NCBI GenBank assembly: GCA_050949055.1
Contig: JBMNFA010000001.1
Coordinates: forward strand, 248,001-312,000
Reading direction: 5' to 3'
From: JAEZJZ01 sp050949055
GTDB lineage: Bacteria; Bacillota; UBA994; UBA5500
Length of the DNA: 64,000 bases
Positions 24,927-33,852 of this stretch are shown piece after piece; the first letter of the stretch is position 1; each line of letters starts with the position of its first letter. Position numbers and translations under genes: made by a program. The notes below the pieces were generated by a model. That model was not told the origin of the DNA and searched no databases. It was given only the letters and a program-made list of their open reading frames with translations.

Positions 24927-25000
24927 TCAGCGAAGCCTCCCTATGATGCTTGTTTTTGGCAACAATCGTCGGCTTGCGGTTCCGGTGCGATGCAGACCCC

Positions 25001-26071
25001 TCAAGCGTATACCTTGGCGCTTTCCAGCCCGTTTAGCACCCGCAGTGCCCCGTCAGCTAAAGCCGACAACTCGTCCTCTCCGGGGTGAACCAAGATCTGA
25101 GCGATGAACGAGACCCGCTCCTTGATCCACCGGACCAGATGCTCTTCATCGTAGGCCAGGCCACCGGTGATTACGATGGCGTCCACTTGACCGCGAAGCA
25201 CCGCCGCCGCTCTGCCGATCTCCTTGGAGACTTGGTAGGCTAAAGCCTGATAGACCAGCTCGGCCTGCTGATCGCCTGCTTTGATGCGCCTGACCACTTC
25301 CCGTCCATCGTTGGTGCCCAGGTAAGCCACCATGCCCCCTTGCCCCACCAGCAGCTTGCGCATGGCAGGTTCGTCATACTGTCCACTGAAACAGAGGCGC
25401 ACCAAGTCAGCGGCCGGCAGACCACCGGAGCGTTCCGGAGAGAACGGGCCATCGCCGTCCAAAGCGTTGTTCACGTCCACCACCCGTCCCTGGCGATGGG
25501 CACCGACGGAAATGCCTCCACCAAGGTGCACCACGATCAGGTGTAGTGCCTCATACTCCCGGCCGAGATCGGCAGCCACCCGTCTAGCGACGGCCTTCTG
25601 GTTTAGTGCGTGAAAGATGCTGCGCTGGTTGATCTGAGGTAAGCCGGTCAATCTGGCCAGCGGCTGCAGTTCGTCCACCACTACCGGGTCCACGATGAAC
25701 GCTGGGATGCCCACCGGTCGGGCGACTTCTGCCGCCAGCAGAGCGCCCAGGTTTGACGCATGCTCGCCGTAGACTGCGCCCCGCAGATCCCGGAGCATAG
25801 CCTCATTGATCGTGTAGGTGCCTCCGGGGATTGGCTTCAGCAGTCCCCCGCGACCGACTACCGCATCCAAATCCTCCGCCTGGATGCCAGCCTCTGCCAA
25901 GGCGGCCAGCACTGCTTGTTTCCGGAACGGAAACTGATCTATCAAGCGCTCATATCCCGCCAGGTCTTGGTTGGAGTGGCGCAAGACCTGTTCCTGAACC
26001 ATGGTGTGGTCTTCGAAGATGCCCAATTTGGTGCTGGTCGATCCCGGGTTGATAGCCAACAGACGGTGCAT
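25001..26071 (-). CDS. buk: Butyrate kinase, copy 1
   Basis: 356 residues of the acetokinase family. LLAINPGSTSTKLGIFED is the phosphate-1 motif, VVGRGGLLKPIPGG and LIVVHLGGGISVGAHRQGRVVDVNNALDGDGPFSPERSG are the signature of butyrate and branched-chain fatty acid kinases. It converts acyl-phosphate plus ADP into acid plus ATP. A paralogue (27073-28131) flanks the same ptb gene, so the two probably differ in chain preference or expression. Confidence 0.93.
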   Translation of the reverse strand: MHRLLAINPGSTSTKLGIFEDHTMVQEQVLRHSNQDLAGYERLIDQFPFRKQAVLAALAEAGIQAEDLDAVVGRGGLLKPIPGGTYTINEAMLRDLRGAVYGEHASNLGALLAAEVARPVGIPAFIVDPVVVDELQPLARLTGLPQINQRSIFHALNQKAVARRVAADLGREYEALHLIVVHLGGGISVGAHRQGRVVDVNNALDGDGPFSPERSGGLPAADLVRLCFSGQYDEPAMRKLLVGQGGMVAYLGTNDGREVVRRIKAGDQQAELVYQALAYQVSKEIGRAAAVLRGQVDAIVITGGLAYDEEHLVRWIKERVSFIAQILVHPGEDELSALADGALRVLNGLESAKVYA

Positions 26072-26147
26072 GGTTATTACCTCCCCTTGTCATCGAAAGT
26101 CGCGGTCATTCCGAACGCAACCAGGAAACCAGATCCTTGATCGCGTT

Positions 26148-27047
26148 CTAGCACATCAGCACAGCGGTGGCGATAGAATAGAGCTTCGCCTGATGGGTAT
26201 CGGCCCGGGAGGTGAGCACGATGGGGGCAGCCGCCCCGGCGATCACCCCAGCCACCTGGCCGCCTGACAAGTAGACTATGGTCTTATACATCACGTTGCC
26301 GGCCTCGATCATCGGCATCAGCAGGATGTCCGCTTCGCCGGCCACTGGACTGACCATTCCCTTGTGCTCAGCCGCTTCTTTGGATACTGCACCGTCCAAA
26401 GCTATGGGGCCATCTACCAGACAGTGCTTGATCTGGCCCCTGTCCGCCATTTTGGCCAGCAGAGCGGCCTCGGTGGTGGCGGGCATGTCCGGATTCACTT
26501 GTTCAAAAGCAGCGATCACCGCTACCTTGGGACATTCGTTGCCCAGCTTGCGTGCCACCATAACGGCGTTTTCGATCATCTGGGCTTTCTGCTGCAGGTC
26601 GGGTGCGATCACCATACCGCCGTCGGTCATCAGCAGCAACCGTCCGTAGCCCGGCGGTTCCAGCAAAGCCACATGGCTGATCACCCGGCCGCTTCTCAAT
26701 CCGATCTGCTTATCCAACACTGCCCGCATGATCTCGCCGGTGCTGACCAAACCCTTCATCAGGATCTGGGCGCGGCCGCTGCTGACCAACTCCACGGCGG
26801 TGCGAGCCACCTGCCTGGCTTCGGTGGCGTGGATAACTTCGATTCCTTCCAGGTCCAAACCGACTTCCAAAGCGATGCTTTCGATCTGGGGCTGCTCTCC
26901 CACCAAAATGGCGGTGGCCAATCCCAGTTCTCTGGCATCCTTGATCGCCGATAGCACTTCCCGGTCTTCTGCCTTGGCTACTGCCAACACCTTGCTGCCG
27001 CCTTTGGCTACGGCGGCTGATAGGATTGCCTCAAGACTGTTAAGCAT
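26148..27047 (-). CDS. ptb: Phosphate butyryltransferase
   Basis: 299 residues of the PTA/PTB family (ADREVL-like N-terminus; ILMKGLVSTGEIMRAVLDKQ; SHVALLEPPGYGRLLLMTDGGM; PMIEAGNVMYKTIVYLSGGQ). It exchanges CoA for phosphate on butyryl- or branched acyl-CoA, giving the substrate of the flanking kinases. The length is normal. The 76-base gap to copy 1 of buk holds no further gene. Confidence 0.93.
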   Translation of the reverse strand: MLNSLEAILSAAVAKGGSKVLAVAKAEDREVLSAIKDARELGLATAILVGEQPQIESIALEVGLDLEGIEVIHATEARQVARTAVELVSSGRAQILMKGLVSTGEIMRAVLDKQIGLRSGRVISHVALLEPPGYGRLLLMTDGGMVIAPDLQQKAQMIENAVMVARKLGNECPKVAVIAAFEQVNPDMPATTEAALLAKMADRGQIKHCLVDGPIALDGAVSKEAAEHKGMVSPVAGEADILLMPMIEAGNVMYKTIVYLSGGQVAGVIAGAAAPIVLTSRADTHQAKLYSIATAVLMC

Positions 27048-27072
27048 GCGATCTCCTCCCTCGCACGAATTA

Positions 27073-28131
27073 CTAGTAGGTGTATATCGGCTCCTGCCCG
27101 GACAGCGCCGAGCTAGCCCCTTCCGCTAACGCCAGCATCTCATCCTCACCCGGGGACAACACCACTGGTGCTATGAACTGAACGTAACCGGAGATCTGAT
27201 CGGTAATATACCGGGCGTGGGCTAGTCCTCCTGTCAAGATGATCGCATCCACACGACCACAGAGGACGGTGGCCATGGCCGAAATCTCCTTGGCGATTTG
27301 GTAGGCCATCGCTGCCAGGACCAGCTGGGCATATTGATCGCCTGCCTCAGCCCGCGCGATGGCTTGGCGGGCATCGTTGCTTCCCAGATATGCCACTAAA
27401 CCTGCCCGTCGGTTGAACAGGTCAATCAATTCCTGCAAACTATGTTGTCCAGAAAACGCCAGGGAGACCACATCGCGTGCTGGCAGACTGCCGGCTCGCT
27501 CGGGCGAAAAGGGGCCCTCTTCGTTGGCGTTGTTGTAGTCCAAAATGCGTCCGCCAGAGAGCGGTGCTACGGAAATACCGCCGCCCAGATGGGCTACAAC
27601 GAAATTCATTTCTAACAGGCTGCGTCCAGCGTCCTCCGCCACCCGTCTAGCCACTGCTCTGATGTTGAGGCCGTGCCCCAAAGAGCGGCGGGAGATCTGT
27701 GGCAAGCCCGAGAGGCGGGCCAGCGGGGAAAACTCGTCCACTGATACCGGGTCGACGATCAGGGCTGGGATGCCTCGAGGGGCAGCAATGCCCTGAGCCA
27801 ATAACCCGCCCAGATTTGACGCGTGTTGTCCTTGCACCCCTTGCCTCAGATCGGCGGCCATGCGTTCGTTGACTAGGTAGCAGCCGCTGGCCAATGGCTT
27901 CAGCAAACCGCCTCGTCCGACCACGGCGGTGAGCTTCGGATTGCCTTGGGCGAGCAAGAAGTCTTCCACCGCCTGCAACCGAAACTGGTATTGATCCACA
28001 ATGGAGCAAAACCTGCAGAGCTCGTCCGCTGCATGAGATAGGGAGACCACCTCCCTCAGGGAAGTTTGATCGTACAGCGCAAGTTTGGTGGAGGTTGACC
28101 CCGGATTGATGATTAGCAACGGGTGACTCAA
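27073..28131 (-). CDS. buk: Butyrate kinase, copy 2
   Basis: 352 residues, the same family as the gene at 25001 but clearly diverged (LLIINPGSTSTKLALYDQ; FVVAHLGGGISVAPLSGGRILDYNNANEEGPFSPERAG). The start is a TTG nine bases after GGGAG. It is the first gene of the operon, directly behind a near-consensus sigma-A promoter. Together with ptb and the oxidoreductase it would yield ATP from 2-oxoacid oxidation. Confidence 0.92.
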   Translation of the reverse strand: MSHPLLIINPGSTSTKLALYDQTSLREVVSLSHAADELCRFCSIVDQYQFRLQAVEDFLLAQGNPKLTAVVGRGGLLKPLASGCYLVNERMAADLRQGVQGQHASNLGGLLAQGIAAPRGIPALIVDPVSVDEFSPLARLSGLPQISRRSLGHGLNIRAVARRVAEDAGRSLLEMNFVVAHLGGGISVAPLSGGRILDYNNANEEGPFSPERAGSLPARDVVSLAFSGQHSLQELIDLFNRRAGLVAYLGSNDARQAIARAEAGDQYAQLVLAAMAYQIAKEISAMATVLCGRVDAIILTGGLAHARYITDQISGYVQFIAPVVLSPGEDEMLALAEGASSALSGQEPIYTY

Positions 28132-28167
28132 TATTTAATTCTCCCTTCAAAGCAAGCTGTCAGGTCA

Positions 28168-28196
28168 ATTATATCGTTCTTAGCAATGCTTGCCAA
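28168..28196 (-). promoter_or_regulatory. Sigma-A promoter of the buk-ptb-buk-vor operon
   Basis: The minus strand has TTGGCA, exactly 17 bases, TATAAT: five of six and six of six matches. It is about 37 bases upstream of the buk copy 2 start and downstream of the spo0A terminator. Confidence 0.75.
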
Positions 28197-28256
28197 ACAG
28201 TAGAATAATTCAGACGTTTTACCTTGAATTTGTCAGCTCTTTGGTGATCTGGAGAC

Positions 28257-28289
28257 AAAAGAATAAGCTCCCTGGGTAGGAGCTTATTC
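28257..28289 (-). terminator. Intrinsic terminator after spo0A
   Basis: GAATAAGCTCC / GGAGCTTATTC, a perfect 11-bp stem with a 7-base loop, followed by TTTTGTC on the minus strand, 25 bases past the spo0A stop. Confidence 0.85.
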
Positions 28290-28313
28290 ATCTTGCGATC
28301 ACAAAATGGGTGT

Positions 28314-29084
28314 TTATGATGACATTTCCAGGCGCATGCGATCGGCAACCATGGCGATAAACTCTGAATTGGTAGGTTTGCCCCGTCTGGTGTCCACGGT
28401 AAAGCCGAACACGCGGTTGATCGCCTCCAAATTACCTCTGCCCCAAGCGACCTCGATGGCATGACGGATGGCCCGTTCGACGCGACTGGGGGTTGTCTTG
28501 TGCTGCTTGGCGATCATCGGGTACAGGATCTTGGTCACGCCATTGATCAGTTCGTTCTCTTCAGTCACCAAACAGATCGCTTCTCTCAGATAGACGTAGC
28601 CGCGAATGTTGGCTGGGATGCCCAGCTCATGCAAGAAATTGCTCACCTTCGCTTCCAGATTGGCCACCTTGTTTTCGCCGCCCTTGACCATGCTCACGTT
28701 TACCGGCTCATTGTTGGCCAACTGGCGAATGCGCGTTGCCAGTGTCTCCAAGTTAAACGGTTTTAGCACATAGTAATTGGCGCCCAGTTCGATCACCCGC
28801 TGGGTAATCTGTTCCTGACCTAGAGCCGTCAACACTATTACCTTGGGCCGAGGCTCACCGCTTTGCACCAGGCGCTCCAAGACAGCGATTCCGTCCAAAT
28901 GGGGCATGATAATATCCAGCAGCATCACATCAGGTTTGGTGGTAGCCAGCAGGTCCAAGGCTTCCGGCCCATTGTGACCCACGCCCACCACTTGCATGTC
29001 CGACTTCTTGGTCAAGAACTCCTCGACCATCTTGGTGAAGTCGCGATTATCGTCAACGATCAAAACTCTTATCCGTTCTCCCAC
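28314..29084 (-). CDS. spo0A: Sporulation master regulator Spo0A
   Basis: 256 residues. The receiver domain has D11-D12, phosphoacceptor D57 (LLDIIMP), the T/K switch residues (VLTAL, YYVLKPF). A linker leads to the Spo0A C-terminal domain from about residue 140: ELGIPANIRGYVYLREAI and the recognition helix region TTPSRVERAIRHAIEVAWGRG. Phosphorylated Spo0A starts sporulation. The GTG start follows GAGGGGATACGGC. Downstream of spoIVB as in essentially all spore formers. Confidence 0.97.
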   Translation of the reverse strand: MGERIRVLIVDDNRDFTKMVEEFLTKKSDMQVVGVGHNGPEALDLLATTKPDVMLLDIIMPHLDGIAVLERLVQSGEPRPKVIVLTALGQEQITQRVIELGANYYVLKPFNLETLATRIRQLANNEPVNVSMVKGGENKVANLEAKVSNFLHELGIPANIRGYVYLREAICLVTEENELINGVTKILYPMIAKQHKTTPSRVERAIRHAIEVAWGRGNLEAINRVFGFTVDTRRGKPTNSEFIAMVADRMRLEMSS

Positions 29085-29138
29085 GCCGTATCCCCTCTTT
29101 TCAAGTTGTTCTGTTGTCCGTCTGCTGCTTTCTTCCTT

Positions 29139-29145
29139 TTCGACA
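29139..29145 (-). promoter_or_regulatory. 0A box upstream of spo0A
   Basis: TGTCGAA on the minus strand, the exact Spo0A~P binding heptamer, 55 bases before the spo0A start. This fits autoregulation of spo0A as in B. subtilis. I did not find a convincing sigma-H promoter around it. Confidence 0.5.
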
Positions 29146-29328
29146 AACGAACAAGCCCTTCCTCCCCAAAATGATGATAATTTCTGAAAGTTGGGGGAGT
29201 TACAGCGGGAGGTGTACCCTGCAACACCGCTTAAGCGGATTCGGGCCGCACCGCAGCCCTCCCCACCCCCTTTATCTAGGATGGATGAGCAGCAAGAATC
29301 TTACTCCTAAACAGCCTCACCAATAACT

Positions 29329-29362
29329 TAAGCCGACCGACTCCCGCGAGTCGGTCGGCTTA
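29329..29362. terminator. Strong hairpin downstream of spoIVB
   Basis: TAAGCCGACCGACTC and its complement form a 15-bp perfect stem with a 4-base loop. There is no T-run on the minus strand (TAAGTTATTGG follows), so it may act as a terminator without U-tract or as a 3' stabiliser. Confidence 0.5.
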
Positions 29363-29374
29363 GCGCTGATCATT

Positions 29375-29458
29375 TCGAGCAACGAAGGTTACGCAGTACA
29401 CGTCCCGGTGTATCCTTCGAGGGGCGAAGGTTACACGGTACACGTCCCGGTGTATCCT
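29375..29458 (-). repeat. Two tandem 42-base repeats at the end of spoIVB
   Basis: Units at 29375-29416 and 29417-29458 share about 36 of 42 bases (common core ACGTCCCGGTGTATCCT). Each contains a TACAC / GTGTA mini-hairpin. The second unit overlaps the spoIVB stop codon. Confidence 0.8.
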
Positions 29459-30794
29459 AGAGGCCTGAGGCGGAAAGGTACTTGCGGTAGAAAAAGGTAG
29501 GGGCCAACTGTTCCCGCTTCTCCACCAGCCCGGACTCGCGCACCATCCATTCGGCGAATACCCCGTATCCGGTGTCGGGCTTATTGACAAAAACATGAGT
29601 CACTGCTCCCACCAGCTTGCCTCCTTGAATGATCGGGCTGCCGGACATACCTTGGACAATGCCTCCGGTCTTCTGCAGCAGAACAGGGTCGGTCACCTTG
29701 ATTACCATGCCTTTTCCGCCGGGAGAAAACTGCTGGCTAACGCGCACTATTTCGATCTGAAATTTCTCCACTCGCTCTCCTTCAATCACGGTCCAAATCT
29801 CCGCCGGTCCCGGCTGCACCTGATCCACCAACGCCACTGGCGTAGTGCTGGTTCCTGTGGTCACGTCCTGCAACAACTCCCCGAAAATCCCAATCCCAGT
29901 ATTGGTGGTAAATACTCCAATCACTGTCTCCTGGTCCACCATGATGCTGCGCTTCTCCCCCGGGTGCCCGCTGCGGCCCTGATCGATAGCCGTTACGCTG
30001 GACCGCATGATCCGTCCGTCCTTCACCTGCAACGCTTGATTGGTGTCGATGTCAGCGATGATATGTCCCAAGGCGGCAAAGGTCTTGCTCTCCCGGTCCA
30101 CAAAGGTGAGGGTCCCCACTCCAGCCGCATCATCACGGACATAGAGACCGATACGGTGGCGTTGACTCTGCTTACACAATGTGGGCTGCACGCTGATGCG
30201 CAGTTGCTGCTGTTCCCTTTGAATCAAGAAACGCACTGGTTCACCAGCTTCGCCGGAGCGAATTACTTCCTCTGCCACCGTGGCAGTGCTGGGATCAGGT
30301 CGGTCGTTCACCGCCAGAACCAGGTCACCTAGCTGCAGGCCAGCGTTCTTTGCCGGCTGCACACTCCCGCCTGCCGTTTGCACGGAGGCATAGCCCACCA
30401 CCATGGTAGTAGCTTTGATGGTCACCCCGATGGACTGCCCCGCTGGGACCACCTCAATGGGTGGGATCACCTCCACTGATAAACGGCGTAGCGGCAGCAG
30501 ACCGAAGAGTTTCAGCTGCATTTGCATGCTGCCAGGTTGGTGGGCGTAGAGGGCGCAACTGCCTCGTTCTGCACGCCACTGATGGGGTTCCAGCAGCTGG
30601 TCGTTGATCATCAACCCTGGCTGGTCGACCGTTACTGAGAGCCCAAAGGGCAGCGGCAGACGCAACTGATAGGGAATGCCGGCCATGAGCCGCACCTGTT
30701 CAGGGAAAGTTACCCAGTGTTCAAACCAAGGAGAAAAACAAACAGCAAGAATAGCACAGGCGATGATCATGCCTGTAATTTGACGCCTGTTCAT
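29457..30794 (-). CDS. spoIVB: SpoIVB peptidase (stage IV sporulation protein B)
   Basis: 445 residues from the ATG at 30794, behind a perfect AAAGGAGGT; the longer frame upstream lacks an SD. One N-terminal membrane anchor (about 7-25), a PDZ domain (GYASVQTAGGSVQPAKNAGLQLGDLVLAVND), then the S55 serine peptidase with LGHIIADIDT (His) and GGIVQGMSGSPI (nucleophile S386). It is secreted by the forespore and cleaves SpoIVFA to trigger pro-sigma-K processing. The neighbour order recN-spoIVB-spo0A is canonical. Confidence 0.96.
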   Translation of the reverse strand: MNRRQITGMIIACAILAVCFSPWFEHWVTFPEQVRLMAGIPYQLRLPLPFGLSVTVDQPGLMINDQLLEPHQWRAERGSCALYAHQPGSMQMQLKLFGLLPLRRLSVEVIPPIEVVPAGQSIGVTIKATTMVVGYASVQTAGGSVQPAKNAGLQLGDLVLAVNDRPDPSTATVAEEVIRSGEAGEPVRFLIQREQQQLRISVQPTLCKQSQRHRIGLYVRDDAAGVGTLTFVDRESKTFAALGHIIADIDTNQALQVKDGRIMRSSVTAIDQGRSGHPGEKRSIMVDQETVIGVFTTNTGIGIFGELLQDVTTGTSTTPVALVDQVQPGPAEIWTVIEGERVEKFQIEIVRVSQQFSPGGKGMVIKVTDPVLLQKTGGIVQGMSGSPIIQGGKLVGAVTHVFVNKPDTGYGVFAEWMVRESGLVEKREQLAPTFFYRKYLSASGL

Positions 30795-31251
30795 GCCAGT
30801 CCTACCTCCTTTGATAGGGCTGTCTTGAAGGACAGCAGTTTCCTTTGTTACCTCCAGCATCTGTTGCCAGGAATAACTATTGCAGTGGGAGTGCATGGCT
30901 TGAGCTTATCCAGAGGCAAGACCTGCCACTTCGTCCCTTGGTACGTGCTTTTGACTAATGCGCCAAACACGTCAGAAAAAAATAAGAACCGCGCGGAGTC
31001 GACGACTCGAGTTCCTGTATTTAAGATGTCCGCTGACGAAAAGCACTATTCCGCATAGTTTACATAAAGTCAAAACGATATCTGGTTTCAATGACAATAA
31101 TTCTCGCGCTGCAATCAAACTGCGATCACAGCGACGATGATCAGGGATAAATCGACCATTGCTTTTGGTAGTTTACATAATTCGCTGGAACGACAAAAAT
31201 AGCAGCCCGTTGCCTGACGACAACGGGCTGCTTGAATTGAACCCTCAGCTA
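30795..31251. other. AT-richer intergenic region between spoIVB and recN
   Basis: 457 bases with no credible gene. It contains a CTGTC / GACAG hairpin close to spoIVB, two copies of TAGTTTACATAA (about 31054 and 31171), and the recN terminator. It is less GC-rich than its surroundings. The expected forespore promoter for spoIVB should lie here, but I found no match good enough to report. Confidence 0.6.
31194..31232 (-). terminator. Intrinsic terminator after recN
   Basis: AGCAGCCCGTTG / CAACGGGCTGCT, 12 bp perfect, 8-base loop, followed by ATTTTTG on the minus strand. Confidence 0.88.
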
Positions 31252-32922
31252 TCAGCTCTTTTGCACTTGATCCAGCAGCTGTTTGGCATGCTGATAGGCG
31301 ATGGCGCTGGTCTCTCCGTCCAGCAATCTAGCTATTTCTGGAATTCGTTCCTGTTCGGTCAAAGGCCTGACTTGGGTGAAGGTGGCGTCTGCAGAGGAAT
31401 GCTTGCTGATCAGCAAGTGCTGGTCCGCCATACAGGCGATGCTGGCCAGGTGAGTGATGCAGATCACCTGGTGCTTTCGTGCCAACTGACGCAGCTTCTC
31501 GCCCACGGCCAATGCGACTCTCCCGCCCAACCCCACATCGATCTCGTCAAAAACCAACGTATCGATACTATCATCGGCAGCCAATACCGATTTCAGCGCC
31601 AACATCACCCGCGACATTTCCCCTCCAGAGATTACTTTGACCAAAGGCCTAAGTACATCGCCGGGATTGGCGGTGAACAAAAACTCGATGCGATCGTTTC
31701 CACAGCGGTTCGGCGTCGGCTCGTCAATGCTATCCACCTGCACCGCAAACTGCGCGTTTGGCAGTCCCAAGTCGGCCAGCTGCTGCTGCACGCTCTGGGC
31801 CAGATTGCTGCCCGCCTGCCGGCGCAGCTCTGACAGCTGCTCGGCAGCTGCAGCGTATTCAGCCAGGACCGCCTGCTCCTCCTGTCGTAGTTGCTTCACC
31901 CGCTGCTCGCTGCCCAAAATACGCTCGATCTCGGCGGCTGCCTGCTCACCAAAGGCCAGCACCTGCTCCACCGAATCGCCATACTTGCGCTTTAGCCTGG
32001 CCAGTTGATCCAGACGGCGCTCGATCTGGTCCACGCGCTGCGGATCGTGGGACAATCCCTCCAAATAGTCGCGCAGGCTGTGGGCAGCATCCTCCGCCAT
32101 AAACAGTGCCGACTGCAAAGTCTCCACTTGCGCAGCCAGTTGCCGATCGTAACGGGCGGCCGACTGCAGTTCGGCCAGCGCATCCCCCAGTTGCTCTAGA
32201 GCCGACGCCTGTCGTTCGCCGCCCTGATAGAGCAGAGTATAGGCCTGATGGCTGGCAGCATATAGTCTGGCAAAATTCGCCAGAAGGCGGCGTTCGCTTT
32301 GCAGTTGTTCTTCTTCTCCCGCCTGCAGCTTGGCCGCTGCAATCTCTTCCTGTTGAAAGCGCAGCATGTCCAGTCTCCGTTCCCGCTCGCGCTCGTCGCT
32401 CATCAAATCCGCCAACTCTCGCTTGATGGCCAAGTAGCGCTGGTTGCAGGCTTGCACCTGCTGCAGGGGTGCAACTATCGCCCCTCCGGCAAACCGATCC
32501 AGAGTTTCCCGATGCTTCTCCACATCCAACAAGGACTGGTGTTCATGCTGCCCGTGCAGATCCACCAGTGCCTGGCCCAATTGGCGCAGCTGACCCACGG
32601 TGACCAACTGTCCGTTCACTTTGGCGCTGCTGCGTCCGCTGGCGTTCACCTCGCGGTAGATGATCAGTTGATCTCCGTCTTGCAGATGGCGGAACTGCTC
32701 TGGCAACTGCACTGCCTCAAAAATGGCTTGCACCGTCACCTTGTCTGCCCCCAGCCTGATCAGATCAGTAGAAGCCCGGTAACCTAGAATTAGCGACAGC
32801 GCATCCAAGACCAGCGATTTGCCAGCGCCAGTCTCTCCAGTCAAAACCACCAAGCCTGGGCGAAAATCCAAGTCCAAATAATCGATCAAGGCCAGATTCT
32901 CGACGACCAGCTTTGCCAGCAT
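31252..32922 (-). CDS. recN: DNA repair protein RecN
   Basis: 556 residues, an SMC-like ATPase. Walker A GETGAGKS at 29-36 follows the VENLALIDYLDLDF strand, a long coiled coil runs about 150-370, and the C-terminal ABC signature VISGGEMSRVMLALKSVLA and Walker B TLVFDEIDVGLGG complete the head, with a D-loop and VICITHLASIA. It tethers broken DNA ends early in recombination. The ATG is directly next to the nadK stop. Confidence 0.96.
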   Translation of the reverse strand: MLAKLVVENLALIDYLDLDFRPGLVVLTGETGAGKSLVLDALSLILGYRASTDLIRLGADKVTVQAIFEAVQLPEQFRHLQDGDQLIIYREVNASGRSSAKVNGQLVTVGQLRQLGQALVDLHGQHEHQSLLDVEKHRETLDRFAGGAIVAPLQQVQACNQRYLAIKRELADLMSDERERERRLDMLRFQQEEIAAAKLQAGEEEQLQSERRLLANFARLYAASHQAYTLLYQGGERQASALEQLGDALAELQSAARYDRQLAAQVETLQSALFMAEDAAHSLRDYLEGLSHDPQRVDQIERRLDQLARLKRKYGDSVEQVLAFGEQAAAEIERILGSEQRVKQLRQEEQAVLAEYAAAAEQLSELRRQAGSNLAQSVQQQLADLGLPNAQFAVQVDSIDEPTPNRCGNDRIEFLFTANPGDVLRPLVKVISGGEMSRVMLALKSVLAADDSIDTLVFDEIDVGLGGRVALAVGEKLRQLARKHQVICITHLASIACMADQHLLISKHSSADATFTQVRPLTEQERIPEIARLLDGETSAIAYQHAKQLLDQVQKS

Positions 32923-33801
32923 TTACTCTCCCTCCAACCAGCTGTGCATGGGACTACGCCCTGAGAATTTGCGACGCAACACCTCATAGAAACTGCGGGG
33001 AGGAAACTTCACCAACCGGGACACGGTGGATGCCCGTTCGACCTGCACCTGATCGTTGGGCAGCAGGCGAAACACCTCCTGACCGTCCATGGTCAACACG
33101 ATGTCGTCATGCTGGGCATTCACCTTGATGGTCAAGCGGTACTCCGGTGCCACCACCATCGGTCGGGAGTGCAGGCTGTGGGCGCAGATGGGCGTGACCA
33201 CCAAAGCGTTGATATTTGGATCCACAATCGGCCCGCCAGCGGAGAGGCTGTAGGCCGTGGAACCGGTAGGAGTGGCCACGACCACCCCATCGGCAGGCAA
33301 CAGGTCCACAAATTCTTCTTCAATAAATAATTCCAGGCGCAGCATGCGGCTATACGCCCCTTTAGTCACCACCACGTCATTCAGTGCGTATAGCTCGTTG
33401 ACCACCCGTCGCTGACGATAGACCTGAGCTCGCAGCATCATCCGCTCCTGAACAAAGTAGTCTCCAGCCAGTACCCTCTCCAAGCCGGGATAGAGGTCAG
33501 GCAGTTCGATCTCAGTCAGGAAACCCAAGTTGCCCAGGTTGATTCCCAGCACTGGCACGCCCCAAAAGGGCCACCGCCGCACCAGATTGAGCAGGGTACC
33601 ATCGCCGCCCAGGACAGCGATCAGATCGCAGTTTTGGGCCAACTCGTCATCGCGAGCAGCCAATTGCGGCCGATTGATGCGCATGGCCGTCTGCTTGGGC
33701 AGAAGAACAGCCACATCCCGCTCCTCCAGCCAAGTCAACACGTCGTTTGCCACACTGATGGCGCCAGGCTTCTGCTCGTTTGGGACCAGGCCGATTACCA
33801 C
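32923..33801 (-). CDS. nadK: NAD kinase
   Basis: 292 residues. AVLGGDGTLLNLVR (GGDGT at 65-69), ALNDVVVTKG and DGVVVATPTGSTAYSLSAGGPIVDP are the family signatures. It phosphorylates NAD to NADP. It lies between tlyA and recN, where many Clostridia carry nadK followed by argR; no argR is present here. The start is a GTG. It supplies the NADP pool relevant to the transhydrogenase in this window, though the genes are not linked by transcription. Confidence 0.95.
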   Translation of the reverse strand: MVIGLVPNEQKPGAISVANDVLTWLEERDVAVLLPKQTAMRINRPQLAARDDELAQNCDLIAVLGGDGTLLNLVRRWPFWGVPVLGINLGNLGFLTEIELPDLYPGLERVLAGDYFVQERMMLRAQVYRQRRVVNELYALNDVVVTKGAYSRMLRLELFIEEEFVDLLPADGVVVATPTGSTAYSLSAGGPIVDPNINALVVTPICAHSLHSRPMVVAPEYRLTIKVNAQHDDIVLTMDGQEVFRLLPNDQVQVERASTVSRLVKFPPRSFYEVLRRKFSGRSPMHSWLEGE

Positions 33802-33852
33802 GCTGCATCACCTCTCCGTCACTATTTTCTTGTTCCCGCTGCACAAATCCTT

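Larger units (their letters stand above)
29085..29456. other. Intergenic region between spo0A and spoIVB
   Basis: A 372-base gene-free stretch. It holds a 0A box near the spo0A side, a CCGCTTAAGCGG palindrome (about 29227), a strong 14-bp hairpin (29329-29362) and two tandem 42-base repeats that abut the spoIVB stop. No ORF with an SD was seen. Confidence 0.7.
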
